A DNA stretch of 64,000 nucleotides from Anas platyrhynchos (lineage: Eukaryota > Chordata > Aves > Anseriformes > Anatidae): positions 2,611,501-2,675,500 of the forward strand of contig NC_092602.1 of the NCBI RefSeq assembly GCF_047663525.1. Direction: 5' to 3'. The translations under genes were made by a program, and so were the position numbers. Under the pieces are notes generated by a model. The model ran no database searches. It was not told where the DNA came from and saw only the letters and a list, made by a program, of their open reading frames with translations. This document shows, in pieces, positions 24,001-39,000 of this stretch. Numbering within the stretch: position 1 is the first letter of the stretch; each line of letters opens with the position of its first letter.

Positions 24001-27000
24001 ATTGATTTGAGCAGAAAACTTCAATCGAATACCATGACACTCTGGGAGAGGTTTTTCCCCAAAAAACAGACGTCAACAAGTAATGCATAAAACACCTGCA
24101 ACAATGCTTCCTAGTTTCAGTGATTATATGTATATTTTTGCACCTATAGTTTAATGATTCTTTTGTTTGCATAAAGATTTTAAAATAACACACACAGGAA
24201 AAATTAAGAGCAAACAACTCCTACCCTGAAGCCTACAAGAATTTCTGAAATGTAATTGATCTGACTTTGTAAAAGGTACTTTTGTGATCTTGTGGGCAAT
24301 TTCAGGCTATGAAAAATACAACATAATGTGACTTGGCTTACCCCTCCTTCACTACAGGCTGAGCTAAATTGTATTGCCTTCCATTTTGCTGCAGACTAAA
24401 AGCACACAGGGTCAGGTTCTTGTGGCCGAGCCAGCATGAAGCACTAACTACACCAGCATAGCATGATGGTGCATTGGAGCTCATGGCCAAAACAGCTGAG
24501 AGTTTTGTGAAACTGGGACAGATCCAGATTCATGGTTAGTTCCAACAAGAAAACAAATCAGAACAATGCTTCTGGTCATCAGTTTATATGCCCAAAGTAG
24601 AATTGATGGCTTCATGAAAATTTCTTTTTCATACTAAATGATGGCATTGTTGTTCCTCTAAACATCTTGCCTTTTTTAGGATCCCGGCACATTATTTGCC
24701 AATATTTTGACAGCAGGAGGACCTGCAACATGTAGTTCTCACATCGTCACATATCCACTTACACAAGTAAGGCAGTAGTGCCAGCTATGACTCAGTAACA
24801 AGATGAAATAATGTGCCAGCTCTCAAAGAAATCGATCTTTCTGCACACCCCAAGCTGCTTCTCATTTCTTCTGTCACAGCATTTTACATTCAACCTCTCC
24901 TCCATTCAATTTAAGCTTTTTAAGCTGTTCTTTATGATGCACCAACATTAAGGTGTCTAACCTTAATCAAGATTTAAGCAAGATGCTTGTCTTTAGATTT
25001 TAATCAATGCAAGCTAAGGTACGTTACAGCTTTGTTACTTACTGCAGCTTCTACAAGCATAAATGCTGCCACTTATCAGTGTTATCACCTACCCTGACCA
25101 AACTTGAAAGATCTTCATCTTTATGCTTCTGTAACTGCAAAAGGAGAACAAAAGACATGTTAAAGTCAGAACAGGTCCTGTATATACCAGCAGAAAACCT
25201 GACCGCAGAACTTGAAATACCTTATCGTGCACAATTAGTCCCTGCACAATCATTTTTAGTTAATTGGGACTATTCAGATGAGTGTGCCTGTATTTGCTTA
25301 ACATCTATTTTAAGTATTTGTGCACGTTAGCAAAAGCGACATCAAAACTCAAAAAGCAACAACTATTGTTCAAGCAAGCTACTTTCACTGTGCAAACTAA
25401 CAGACCCTTTTCTTGAAGTATGTTCTCCACTTGTGGTATTCCCTGATGACTATTTCAATTCTTCGTTTCCAGTACTTCCCTTCTGTTGCAATGGCCTGAG
25501 AACACAAACACATACCATGAATTACACGGAATCACATAATGGCTGAATGTCCAACAAATATCCAAGCAAATATTCAGGCAGAAAAAATACAAAAGAAATC
25601 ATGCTAATTCTGTTTGAGCTCACATATCAGCAGACCAGCTGTCCCAGAGTTCAGCTATCACAGATTAAATCTGACAGTACTAACTTCATCTTTCCCACAA
25701 TAAACAAGATGATGTCGGACTGCACTGTCAGCATCTCCCACATTGGCTTAACTAAAACCAATACTTAAAAAAAAAAAGACAAAAAAACTAACAATGAATT
25801 TAATAAAATATAACATATAGAACAGTAACACCTTGCTCTGCAGAAAACAGGCAAAGAGAATTTCACAACGTTGTCAGAACATACGTGCACATACACAAAA
25901 GCTGCTAAGAATGATAAAAAGCCATAAAATTTTCATGTCCTGCTCAGGGAGAATGTGACCTCACAGGTCCCAAACTAGTAGCAACAAAAGGATCAGAATG
26001 GTGCAGGCCTTTCATGCATTACAAATAGCTGCGTGTGATAAATTAGGGGCAGCAGACTAGTGAGAGCCTTAGCACAACCTTTCTGCGTTCAACAGTCATC
26101 TTTCAACACAAACATCAAAACTGTTCTTTCTAAAATCTGAGACAGCTCCGCAAAGTCATCTGGAACTCCTTCCGGTAACAGTTGCCACACTGTCATTTCC
26201 TAGAAGGGTTTTGGCATTTATAAATTATTCTAGAGTTATGCAGTACAGAGAGCAACACACATTGCCACATCAAGGGCCTGTCTGGTTTTCGGGAAGGAGC
26301 CAGAGGGCAGCTATTTGCATTTTGTACAGAAGACCAAAAATGAAAGTACACAAACTCACTCTTTTTGTGAAGTTACCTTGACAGAGAAAAACAAACTGCT
26401 TGTTGTCTTGAAATCACACCTCATCGATTAAATAGACACAGAAAACTCTCAGGGGGTCACTTAGATTCAATTCTAAAAATAATCCTCACTGATTTCCCAC
26501 TGACTTGGGCCATCTCCAGCCAGAGCAGTGGCTGTCAAAATCTTAACTATCCAAATTGCACTTCGCTAAACTAGAACACAGACAGAGGTGACACAGATAA
26601 CGAGTGTTCTTTTGGTAGCTCCTTGATCACATCAATATGATAAAATTAGAAACAGTGGTTCAACAGCACACCTTCTTTATCTTAACGGATCCTTCTAGAT
26701 AAAGACAACAGAGCACAGAATTACTAAGCTGCTTTTTTATCTAGTGGATTAGGAAATGCACTATAATCTCTAGAGCTTGTTAGTCTCTTCTTCAGGTTTC
26801 ACATACCTCTGGCCGACGATGTTCATCTACCTCAACAGAGCCATCCAGTGGAGTCACGAAATGGCACACAGGATTCTTGCGCTTCTCCAGGTCTGAAAGA
26901 AAAGGGAAAATCTGAGTGCTCAACAGAAGTGGGCTCTGCTGGAAGCCCTCTCACCTCCGGGGCAAGATGTGAAAAAAAATAAAATAAAAATTGCCAGCAT

Positions 27001-30000
27001 TCTCTCCAGAAAACCAACATGAAATGGGGAAATTTCAGGTTGTGCTCAACTGCTCAGTAGAGCCTCTGCATGGACATCTCTAGCAGAGCAGTGGTTCATG
27101 CACACTGCCATGACAGCCCTGCAGATATCTGAGCCAGTAGCAGATTTTTGAACCTTTCATTAGACAGGAATTCCACTTCTCTCTTGCTTCTTACATGGGT
27201 CTCTCAGAAAATATTTCGTAGCAAGTGACACAGCCCAGTTTGGTACTTACACTGCATGTACCATGCCCTCCAGATGGCGTTATTGAGACGGATTTTATCT
27301 CTCCACTGAAGTTTCAAGCCTTTAAAATTTTTCCATTTTGGTGACACCAGCTTCCCACTAAAACAAAACAGAAAGCAAAATCACTCTGATTTCTTTTTTT
27401 TTTTTTTTTCCTTGCTGCTCCTATCGAGCAAAGTGTCCCCCTAAAATTGCCAAACTACCAACAGAAAGAGGTACGAGCAGCCACACTTGGCCAGTGACAA
27501 CTTCTGCCACACTGTCCACGGCTTACACCAGACTGGAGTCCACTTTTCAAGACTTCTTCACATTCTTATCTGCCTGCTAACAACTGTCACAACAGGTCTT
27601 GCAAGCATTTCAGGATTAAAACTCATTTCACCCAAATTTTTCTCCTTGCCAGTATCCCTCCCATCTTCTCAAGCGCCAGCCTGGGAGTTTCCCTTACCTG
27701 AGAACAAGAGTTCTCACAACTAAGCCCCAAACCTTGCAGGTTTGGCTGCACTGTAGGTTTGCCTGGCTTGGATTTTGCCAAGGAGCTGGATGAAGTCAAC
27801 ATAAGTTCATTTCTGCAGTTCTATTTGATTTCCTAGGCTGGCAATACTGGAAAGGATGAACGAAATGCCAGTTTTGGCCAAAGAAAATCCACCACCCAGC
27901 AACTGTACAATGCTAATAAATGCAACTGGGCAAGCTGGGCACGCAGGATCACCAACAGACTCGAAATATTAACGTTTCTCCAAGGAAAGGGAAGGCTGAA
28001 AAGAAAAATAGCTTACGTATGAATAGTCTTTGGGGTGGAGGGGAGAAAAAGGAAGAAGCAGCATGGACTCCAGTAAACACTATGAACACCAAGTACCCAG
28101 CCCTTAAATACAACTTTGTGAATCATCAATCCGTGTTCCTGAGAGAGCAGCAGAAGCAGGAAATACTCATAACGTAGTAAATTTCAAGCCACAGATTAAA
28201 GTATACGTATCACCCCTCTCTCCAGGTTCCCTCTCTCGTTTTTTGTGGTTTTATTCACACATCTTCCTACTCTGTCTCCCTCTGCTGTCTGTTTACCCTC
28301 ACTACCACATAAGAACACCAACAACACAAACTGCCATCAGTAGGACAACACGAGCCAAGGCACAAGCTTTGTCTCGAAACATTGTAAACCAAGATATTAA
28401 GGTCTTCTGTGGTGAAGGGTGCACAGACAAGTGACAGGAGCAACGTCACCTCCAAACCTTGTCCTTTTGGAGACCTCCAAGCACCTGGTCCATCAGCAGC
28501 GCAGTGCCAGCAGATGGATTTGAGGTGGCCTCCACTGGGGCACTGTGGATTTGCTCTCCCACAGCAGCTACACAAGTACTCACAGAGCAGGATTATTTTT
28601 CTCTTTTGTACACACCGGGAAGCGGGTGTAGAGGCCGGCTACGAAGCGAGTCCTGCGCTCACCAAGGATCTGTGAGCTGCCCCCTCAGGGTGGGCACTTC
28701 CAGTCTACAGAAGGATCTCCACACAATTTTATCTCCCTATTGCTCAGCTGTTGGGGGTTCAGGGCACACAACGGATCTCCATTCATTTTAGAACCCAGTC
28801 TAGATCATCTCATTCTGTTTTCAAGCTTTCTGCAAGCTTGTTGTGCCACTTTGTTAAATCCTCTCCCCATCTCCGCCAGCCAACTCATCACCTTCACGGC
28901 ACTGATCACACAGTCAGCACTCACAACCTCACTGTACATCTTGGCTTGGCTTAATGTTCCTTCTAAACCCAGATTAAACCCACATCTTTTCCATTTCTCC
29001 AGTGTACATTAACAGTTCAGAGCGAAGCCGTTAACACTGACAAAATGCCCTCGTGCCTTTGACTAAGAAATCCGTCAGCTTAATGCTCATCTCAACTGCT
29101 CCATGTGACTGGACAGTTTGCCAAAGCAACAAGACTAATAATCTTCAGAATAACAGCAAGAAATGCTTTTCTTGGAAGAGAAGTATATATATGTTTATAT
29201 ATCCCTGAAAGGAACTGTAATGATTTTTTTTGTATACTCCTTGCATCTTCAAGAAGGCAATTAGAACTGGAATTAAAACACAAATATTTTAAAACATTTT
29301 CTATTACATTCTTCCAAAATACTAAACAAAAAGTAGTGCATCAAAAGAAGGAAGTGATTAAGAACCTATTCTTAAAATAATTATTATTTTTAGTTCCCAT
29401 GGGAGCAAAGCACAAGCCCAGCTTGAGGTCGTAAGTGAAACAACTTCAGCCTCAGTGAGAGAAATCAGCATGAAGCTGACAGCAATGTTTAGATACTGCT
29501 CCCAATTCCAAAGGCAATGGAAAGCCGATGACTTTGAACAGCTCGGGGACTGAGAGCAGTGCCTACCTGAAGCCGATCTCCAGATTTTAAAGAAAGAAAG
29601 CAGAGCAAACAACAAAACCAGCCACCAAGACCTGCCTCCTGCTGCTCCAGCACGAAGTGAGGAGCAGCTCGCTGGCCAGCCCGGCAGCCCCAAGGAACCT
29701 GCGAGCACCTGAACTCCACTCCTGAGATTCCGGCGAGCGCAGCTGTGTTCTAAAAGCAATGGAAAACCATTCAGATGTCACCAGATCTGCAGGAAGGTAC
29801 ACCACCACCAAGTAATCCACACAGTAAAACCTACTTCTTTAGTCGCTTCTGATTCAACCTGCAGTTCCCTGGTTTTAGTCTACCTCAGAAATGGTCAAAC
29901 CAGCAGAGTTTAGCACTGAGTTTCAGCTTTCTTTTTTTTTTTTTTTTTTCTGATAGAAGACAATAGGGAAGGCTTTGCCTTAAATACCAGTTTGAAAAAG

Positions 30001-33000
30001 CCCCTTCCTCCACCCAGAAAAAATCAAATGCATTCTCCACAGCATGACATGTGAATGGTGTTGACCAAGGAACTCCAGTTGGCAAGCTGTCCTGCGATTG
30101 TGCTGAATTAAATGCTGTGCATGAGGTCTGTATACCGAGAGAGAAGAAAGGTACTGCACCATTTGTTGCTTAAGAATAAGGTAACAAACAGTAAGGCCGA
30201 ATTATACACCCAAGGCTACACAGTGTGTGTATGACAGAGCTACGAGTGGGACAGAGATTTTTTGTCACGCTGCTGTGTTCTGCGTGTCAAAGCCTCATTC
30301 CCACCCTCTGCCACTTGGTATGGTATGTAGGGACAAGGAAGAAAACCTCCTGCTACAGTTGCCTCTCCAGCTCAGCAGTTATTTTTTCTCCTGCCCGCAC
30401 GTAGCACCTGGCCTAGATCTATCGTAGATGGAATTTAAACATAAACCTCTGAGCGCCGAGGTTCACATTCCACAGGCCTGACCCTGCTGCCCAAATATAT
30501 ATTCACAGCAGATACAGCAAAGATACCTTGAAACGCAGCTATCAGGGACCTGCAGGAGTCCCTTCTCAAACAGGCCATATGGCTCTTGTGTACTGTAGTG
30601 CTAAGCAATTAATTATTGTGTTTTCACACCTGAATTTTGCAAATTCAATTGCAGGAACCAGCTCCAGAAGTGTGCTTTTTCTATTTAGTTAACAGATTCC
30701 CATTGTCTTTGTGCCAAAAGAGCCTTGTTAACTCCTGTCCTAAAACCCACTTCCCCTGCGTTTTTCCCCAATTCCTTCCTGCCGTGACCTTTCAGTATTT
30801 AAGGTAGACGCTAATTTTTCCTTTTACAGCAGGTGACAGTAGAGAGGCTTTTAATTTAAGCAATAATAAAAAAAAAAAAAAAATCCAATTTGGTATTACA
30901 GTAGCTAATTAGATTAGCTTTTCTAGCAACACAGAAAATAAACTTTTTGGCTTGTCCCCAGCATTTTTTTTCGGCAGGAATGGTTTCAGTTTGTTTTTTA
31001 ATCTCCGAAGTGTTTTGTTGGGGAGTTGGGCCTGTCAGCTCAGCTCTCCAGGAGCCAAAACTAACAGTATTTCCCCAAACAATGGTTCATTCAGAGAATA
31101 AGATTATATGCATTGTGTGCTGGAGCAAGGAGGCAGGCAAGTGAAACAAAAACTTTCCTACGTTGAGCAAGTCTGTAGGACTTGCAAGGAGGCCACACTT
31201 TCACATCTTACTATTTGTAGATACAAAGCCAATTCCAGCTGCTGCCCCAGGACACTAATCCCAGCCAGAGCTCATTTTAAAAGCAAGCATTAAGGCAGCT
31301 CATTTCCTTGAGGTTACCTAGTTCACCTTCCTCACCTGAGATCCTCCCGTAGTAGCAGAGTCCAGGCTGTGGAGGGATTTTACGTTGCCCAAAGTCCACA
31401 AAGGGGAACTTTGTGCTAAAGTTACATCAAATATTCTGAAACAACCAAACTCTCCCATTGTTTGGTTCTTCTCCTTTTAAAAACAACACTTCAATCTTGA
31501 GGACAGAGATACTAAAAGGGACAAACTGCCTCTAAATACATGATGCTCAGGATAGAAGTGTTAAAAAATAAACCAGTCATCCACTGGCAAACTGGAACTG
31601 CAACACCTGCCCAGGACACATCATCTAGACTGATTTCACCCAGGAAGGCTGAGGCATGCACCTCCTGAAAAGGAACAGGAAAGTAGAAGATCAGTCACAC
31701 TGCAGGAGCAAACATTCTTGACCCAACAAACGCACCATAACCGAAATGCTCTTCATTTTTATTTAGCTTTAAAATCTATCATTTTAAGCTCAGTTTGAAA
31801 GTTCAATGTGATTTGCCCAGGATCTGGGCTCTTGCCGTGACAAAGACCACATCTGTGCTGGTGATGGAATATCTGCGCTGACAGCTTTTTACGCCATCCT
31901 TACATCAGTCAAGGAAAAAAGTTTTGTGCTGTAGTTTTAGCCAAACCTAACAGGGCAATAGCTGCTACAGGAAGAGGAAGGTTGGTGGCCAGCCGGGAAA
32001 GATGACTGGAGAAATGTTTTCCAGAGAAGCAGCCTTCAGGCAAGTTATGAAAGGGCAAAAAGAGTGCTGAAGTAGCATGGGGTGAAGGGGAACAGGGAAC
32101 AGGACAAATACCAAGGAGACCTGGAGGCTGCAGTGTCCTTCAGCCAGTGCCTATTTAAAGACACAGATTATTTAAATAGTTTCTGTTTTCCAGTCAGAAA
32201 CCATACTTCTAAAAATGTTCCTGCTTCTCAGACATTTGTCTCCTACGGACTTACTTTACTACAGAGCTGGAATAGCGAGAAAGCAAGCTTCATAAATAAC
32301 ATCAGCAATAATTTCAGTCAAAAATGCTGAGAAACAGGCCTGGCCATCACCATCCATCACCACTGACTCCTGAGCACCACCTCTCCTTGATCCTTCCTGC
32401 ACTTAAGCTCGCCCATCCACCAGCATTGCTGGTTCTCAGCTTGGTTTGGTCCACGAAGAACACAGCAGAAAGCAGTCTCGACTTTTTTCCACACTTGGCT
32501 AGGGAATTCAAGACAAAATAGAATCAGTTTGTGTCTTTGATGAAAGAGGGTTTTCTGCCTTTACAAATAAACATTAAACTAATCACATTTGCTGGTGTCT
32601 GCCGGTCAGATAACAGCGTGGGTAAGAATTTCAGCCCTCCTCAGACCTCTCCCCAGAAGTAAGCTCTGTAAACACAGTGAGCAGGAAAAATCTTACAATG
32701 AGGAGAGCCACAAAACTTCTGCAGCAATACAGGCTTATATTTTAAAAATAAACTCCCCAGGAAATTGTTCTGATTTTTTGTTTAAACAAACACTGCAACC
32801 CAAAGTTTCTGTTCTGGTATGAAATGACATAATCCGTAATTTATTTTCCTGGCAGATTAGATGTAGATGTGGAGAGCACACAATGAAGATTATCGCAATT
32901 TCTAAGTATTCAGTTTTGTTTTTTAAAAGTCTTCCTTTGAGGTAAGGATCAGTGATTCAAGTGTGGACTTGAATTTTCCCTGCACAGATTTAAGACATCC

Positions 33001-36000
33001 TTTGTACAGTGGATTTCAAATTCCAACTGGAACTGAGGAACAATGAATGCTTATTATTGAATTATCATTCAATTCTACATAAAAGGAAATGTATGGTAGC
33101 GTATGCAAGCACTAAAAAAGGCAGAAAGCATCCCAATTTATATTGCTGGTATCTCGGCACACTTCTCACAATTAAAAGCTTTAATTATAGGATCACGAGC
33201 CATTTTTCCACATCCTAAGCCTCTCCGTGTACAGAATAGCACAGAATGGCATGCAGCACAGCCCGAGTGTTTAGTTTAGCACTTTCCCTGCTGGCCCCCC
33301 GTGCTGTTCGCTTCTCAGCGCTCAAAACATAATTTATAGTCATTGCTTAGGCTCAACTCACTGGTTTTTCCACAGCGCTTTCCCTTTTATTTTGCAGGGG
33401 GGAAACTGAGGCACAGACCTGTTAACATTTCATTATCCGCTCCTCTGATCTGGCCGACGTGAGGTGACACGCCTGTGCCTGCCTGCCAAACGGCATCCTC
33501 CAGTTCCCTGCCCTGTTCTCACCTCCAGCCGACGCGCTGAGACCACCTCTGCACTCGCTGCTTGGACCGGCTGCTGTCACCACTTCCCTCGAAGATGACA
33601 GTCTGACCAAGCTCAAAAGCAGGTTCGCAGGACAAAACACTCACGTGGTACACGAGCAACCCTCTTGCCAAATTTCAAGGACCTTGGTTCCAAACCTTTG
33701 GGTAACTGATTTGTGGAAAATGAATCAAGCTTTTCTGGCTTCCTTTTTTAATGTGGGCAACATCATTTATTTTAGCTTTATTAATGGAACAGAATAAAGC
33801 GTTTTGAACAACCTCTCATCCAAAAGCCACAGGCTTAAACATGCGAAAGTTCAGCTCTAACAGCTAAACAGCCAGAAGTGCAGTTCCACAGCGGGAATTA
33901 GTGGGCAGCGCTCAGAACAGGAGGTGCTACCAGCACTGCCTCCAACAACAGCTGGGTAAGAAGGTGGAAAGTCAATTCCTTTTCATGTCTTCTGCGGTGT
34001 AGCGTAATGCCTCATGTTTTGGATGACTCACCCTTGTAGCTAAATGAGCACGTTATCTCTGTATGTAAAGCAGCAAGCCTGAAACCAGAGCGCCAGGCAG
34101 CTGTTCTCTGCCTGCAAGCTGCAGGCCAACAACTGAAATCAACCTCCTGGAGATCAAACCTTCACGCCCAGCTCCTCCTCTCTGCTGCTGGGACTGCACA
34201 CGCGGCTTCACGCAGCTCAGTGCTCCGGGGCCAGGACGACCAGAAATGAGCATCCTGCATCACCTACACAGCTGTCAGAATTATTTTATAACCACCAGGT
34301 TGAAGACTTGCATTTAGGGAATACTTACTCTAGTCTTTGTCTGGAAGGAGCAAAAAGACACAATTTTAACACACCACGGGCCCCTAATGTGCAATGGCCC
34401 ATGAGTAACTCCGCTCTGATCTGCAGCGGTAAGGGCTGTGATAGTTGCCAGATTTTCTTTGCTGCATCACCTCCGCCAACAGCTTCATTGTCAGCTCCCT
34501 CCCTGCTGCACGATTCCCTTTCAGAGAGCAGCCACGGCACCCAAAGTACCCTTTTTCCCCATCACCTCCTCTCCATCAGCCTTGCTGCAGCTTCCCTCCT
34601 GCTCGAGGAACATTTCATCCTGTATCTAACAATGTTGAGTTGGCACAACGAGGATGAATCAGTTCTACTGTGAACTTTTCTTACAGAATCCCTGCTGGGA
34701 GGCAGAGGAGCTTCACCCAAGTATTTGCTTTCCCTTGGCTCTGAAGCCTGTCCTGCATTCCCTCGTGAGGCTGACTTTCCACCACGCACTTCCAGAGCAG
34801 CTTCAGTCTGAGAGAAGCCATCCTCTTCAGTCTTTTGAAATTCTCCACTTCCTAAAACTTGATTCTTATCACCGGGTTTTGCTCAAGCTTCTCGAAACAC
34901 TCACTGCAAAGGGCTCTTCTCATGTGCAAATGCCCAGGAAGCAGAGGTGTTGCCCTGAGCACCTCCCTGCCCATTTACCAGGAGGACCCTCTTGCACAGA
35001 GCCACCAGTGGGTCAGGATCCTTTGGTATGCTAAGGCCTTAGCCTAGGGTAATAGGCTGATGAGATGAGATAATCCAGGACCTTATTTTAAGCACCTAAA
35101 TTGTGGTTCAGAGACTTTTCACCCAGAGAGCCCCTGACAAACCCAAACAAACCCTATCAGCAGGGCAGATCAGCGCAGCTCTCATACCGACAGGAACCGA
35201 GAGCTGTTTACCAGGGACAGAAACCTGAAACCAGAGCTTCTGCCACAGAGGGTAGGGGAGGGTAGGGTAACGTTCTGGGCACGGCGCTGAGAGCCTATAA
35301 ATACACCCCGAGACTTCAGGGATCTTATTCTGAAAATGACTTCAGTGTTTTAAAAAGCAGAGGTGCTCCACCTCGCCCCCTGTGCAAGGAAGCTCTCCCA
35401 GCAGCTGTCTGCGAGCAGCTCCCTGCAGCGTGAGAAACACCAGGCTCGTTCCCAAACTGAGTTACTGCAGACTCAAGGCTTCAACAGCACACCCAGTTTA
35501 TTGAAGCCATACATAAAATCTAAGCCAGGAACTACCCAGAAGATAGGAGGAGGGTGATGGCACGGTGCTGTTACTACTAAGGCTACTGGAGGATAACACA
35601 GGGAGAAAACCCCTGCCAGAGTCACCATAAAGAGACTGGAATTCGGAAAAAAAAAAGGAGTTATATAGAAAAAAGGCCCCTCCAAAAGGCCACACACACC
35701 TCCTAGGAAAATCTTTACTTCTTTGGATCCAAGTGCAGACAAATGCTTTCACAGTGACTTCACCAGCACCAGCCTCCAGCAAGCAGCGAGCGGCTGGGAG
35801 CAGGGGAAGGCGGCTCCTGCGGCCCCTGCTAGGATCCCACGTTCCCAGGGATCCAGCAGCACACACCCGCAGCCTCCCAGGAAGGCTGAGCCTCCAGGAA
35901 AGGCTGAGCCTGCTTGGAAGGAGCGGTGGCTGACAGACCTTCACCTCCAGGTCAGCAGCGAGAGCAGCAGGAGCTGCGCAGCTGTGTAAGTGACCCCTCC

Positions 36001-39000
36001 TGGGGTTAAGTGGGCACGAGGGAGAAGCGTGCTCATGCTCACCGCAAGGAATCTGCCTCACTTTTCCCACAGGGCTCTCGCTGCCAAGTTAGGGTTGGAC
36101 AGGCCGAGGGAGATTCCTGGTTGCACACAGGGTGGAGAGGCCGGCCCTGTCCCTGGCAGCGCGGCTCCAGTCCCACTGAGAGCAGTTTTTTTACTTTATA
36201 ATGATTGTGCATAAAGGTTTTTAACTCTGTAATACAGAGTTAACTCTACAGGACTGAATAGCACACAAGCACAGAGATCGAAAGTGTCTGCGTGATTCTG
36301 TGACACAAGCAGGAAATGCTTTCAAAGCCTGTTAGAAAAAAATGAACACAATTTGTTCAGTGACAAATCGCTGAAAATGAGACAGCCGAGAAGGTTTGTG
36401 GATGCTCAGGGTGTGAAGTTTTAGCAGTGCTGTCTGTGACTGCAGGCTCCAACAACTACAACTCCAAATCCTGCCCTCCCTTCCGTGTCCCTCCCTTTAA
36501 GGCTGAGGAAAGACAAATTCAGTGGCACTGAAATCCAAATGACATCCCTTTTTCCAGAAAGGCCAGGTACCAGGATGAGCACACAGTGATTATGACACAA
36601 TGATGCCTCCAAGCTTTCAGAAGTGTGAAAAGAGACTGAAAAGCCAGAACAGAAACTCTTGCTGAGTGTGTTATATTTGGGGGAGAAAAGCACCCATCCT
36701 GCAAATGAAGTCAGGGTACACAGCACTATAACTGCACCTGACTGACCACCAGCAGCTCGGGACTCGCGGTGCTTCCTCTCAGGATCTCCGCTGGGATCAC
36801 ACCTCCAGCACTCACCTCCAGCCAGGGTTGCTGAGGAGCCCAGGAACCTTCCCTAGGAGCCTGAATACACCTAGCATACACCGAGTTCATCAACCACTTC
36901 AAATGTCTCCCTCCCTCGCCATGTAAAGTGCTCTAATCAGAAGCAGGAAGTTTCAAAGGGGCTGTTTAAAGCTTTCCTTTATTTCCTGTCTCTCCACACT
37001 ACACACGAGCGGCCTTTCTTATAAAGTCATTCCTCTGCTGGCAGTAACCACCACGACCAAATATCCACCAGCGAAGCAGCTCAGAAATTCCTGTGCCAGT
37101 CACCCACACATTCATTAGGGCAGCTGGACTCACAATCCCCTGTCCAAGGACACGCAGGGACCTGCATGGTCTAGGTCCCAAAGCACGTGGGGGATTCCCA
37201 AGTGAAGCAGATGACAATCAGAGCTGTCCTGAATCTTCCTACAAACAGCCCCCACCAAACAACCAAAGCAAAACTCCCTCTTGCTAAACGACCCTAGCAC
37301 ACGCCTCTTTTTGAACCGTGTTTTTTCCAAGTGCAAAAATCACAATAAGGCTGCCTTCACTTTGCAGGGTCCCTCTGAGTGCTCAGATGAAAGGTAAATG
37401 GCATTTGTTACAAATCTCTCTAAACTTCCCAGGCTCTGTCTCCCTGTTTTAAAAGCTCGCTCCGTGCACACAGGGTACAATCAGCACACGCAAGGTCAGA
37501 TCCAAGCCTACTAATGTGCTAATAAAAACTGCTGATAAAAGTTTGAGGCTCCTTAAGCTCCACTAAGATTTTTTACGGGAGATGGGAGGGTTCTGCTTTG
37601 TGACTGGATACTCAGATGGGATGCACGCTGGGCTCCTAGAGACTCACTGAGCAAAAAACTTTATTAGGAGCAGCAATGAACTGGCTTCTAATGCAGATTT
37701 TTGTGCATCTGATGACGGAGCCTCGTGGTTGAGCTGTGCTTTTCACTAAGATTTTGCTGGTTTGATACAGTGAGTGAGTGAAACCTCATCACACGGTGAC
37801 ACCATCCAACCACAGAGGCACCAGAGGCACAAACGTACCGGCTGGCTGTGCGCAGGGCCCTGGGACACCCGGACCCTCCAGGCAGCCCCTCAGGGAAGGC
37901 AGCAGCAGGGCAGCAGGCTGGTATCACACCGAGCAGCCACGCAGCAACACGAACTGCACTTATCTGCAGCTTCCAGAGCCCAAGTGCCACTGACACGTAC
38001 TGCCCTGTGCTGGAAAAAAAAAAAAAACAAAAACCACCACGTTTCTGCACCAAGCAAAAGCTACAAAACGAGAGCGCTCTAAGGCTGTAATTTTTACACA
38101 GCAAAAGACAAGTCTCCTACTAATGGAGATAAGAGGTTAGCAGTGAAAGTGCTGCCTGGAATTTTTTCCACTGCTGGTACTACAGCAGCATCTAGCTCGC
38201 TGTAGTACTTGGCACCAGCCTCGCCTGCTTTATCGTAAGAGCTGCACGAACGCCCCTACGGGCAGGCCAAAGGTCCCAGCTTCCCGGTGCTCCGTCTCCA
38301 GCAGTGGCCACAAGCAGGTGCTTGGGGAACAATGAGAACAGGACAAGCACGTTTGCATGGCAGTCCCTTCCTCCAGCTATCTTCAGAAACTGCTAAAGGC
38401 ATCAAGGCCCTAGGACCATGTCCCCACTGGCCCTGCACATCGCAGGCAGCCCTGGACAAAGCAAAACTCAGCTCCATGAATTCCCAGGTGGGTCGGGCAG
38501 CCAGAGCTTAAAACAGCCCCAACCCGGCTCTGAAGCCTTCCTGAGCAGGGAGCAGGTTAACTGAGCCCTCTGCATACCTTGACTCAACGCACATTTCTGA
38601 GCAGGTCAGTCTTTTGTAAACATTTCTCAATTGTAAAGGGAAATGATACCAACCTACTCCCTGCAAGTGATTTGGAAGAACCTTTATTTCTCCTCGTGCT
38701 GTGTCTATAGATCCCGTTGTTGGTTGTTTTTTTTCATACCAATGTGAGTTGAACTTGTACTGATCTGGCAGCTCTTCGTGTAGAAAAGGCAGGGATAATG
38801 GCTTTCTTAACAGAGAACAGCCATCGTGGGGACTGCCGCAGCAGATTCAGATGTCCCAGCTTTTTGATAGATTGCTTCAGGCTCTCAGCTATTTCACAAC
38901 ATCTGCTTTCTATTTTCAATGCATTTTAGCTGTCAAACATGATTGCTAAGTACCTGAAGTACGTGCAGTTTCCTCCTTGAGGACATCTGTGTCTTTAGTC

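Larger units (their letters stand above)
21852..27250 (-). other. MLXIP: MLXIP introns 2-8: noncoding contents
   Basis: Introns lie at 21852-22004 (153 bp, the shortest), 22097-22982, 23073-23663, 23836-25092, 25135-25405, 25496-26806 and 26893-27250. They are ordinary intronic sequence, moderately AT-rich, and no repeat family or embedded gene was recognised. Confidence 0.6.
27358..38000 (-). other. MLXIP: MLXIP intron 1, 3' half
   Basis: Noncoding. Contents seen: T run 27394-27409 just upstream of exon 2 in gene direction, T run 29932-29949, A run 30868-30883, two MIR-like remnants, and a moderately GC-rich stretch at about 35740-36170. The longest open frames in that stretch follow base composition and match nothing I recognise. 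An alternative first exon or an enhancer could sit here, but nothing in the sequence proves it. Confidence 0.5.

Noticed and set aside
35498..36070. Open frame of 190 codons on the minus strand in MLXIP intron 1
   Set aside because: The stretch is GC-rich and open in several frames, with no recognisable domain and no splice-consistent partners; composition explains it.
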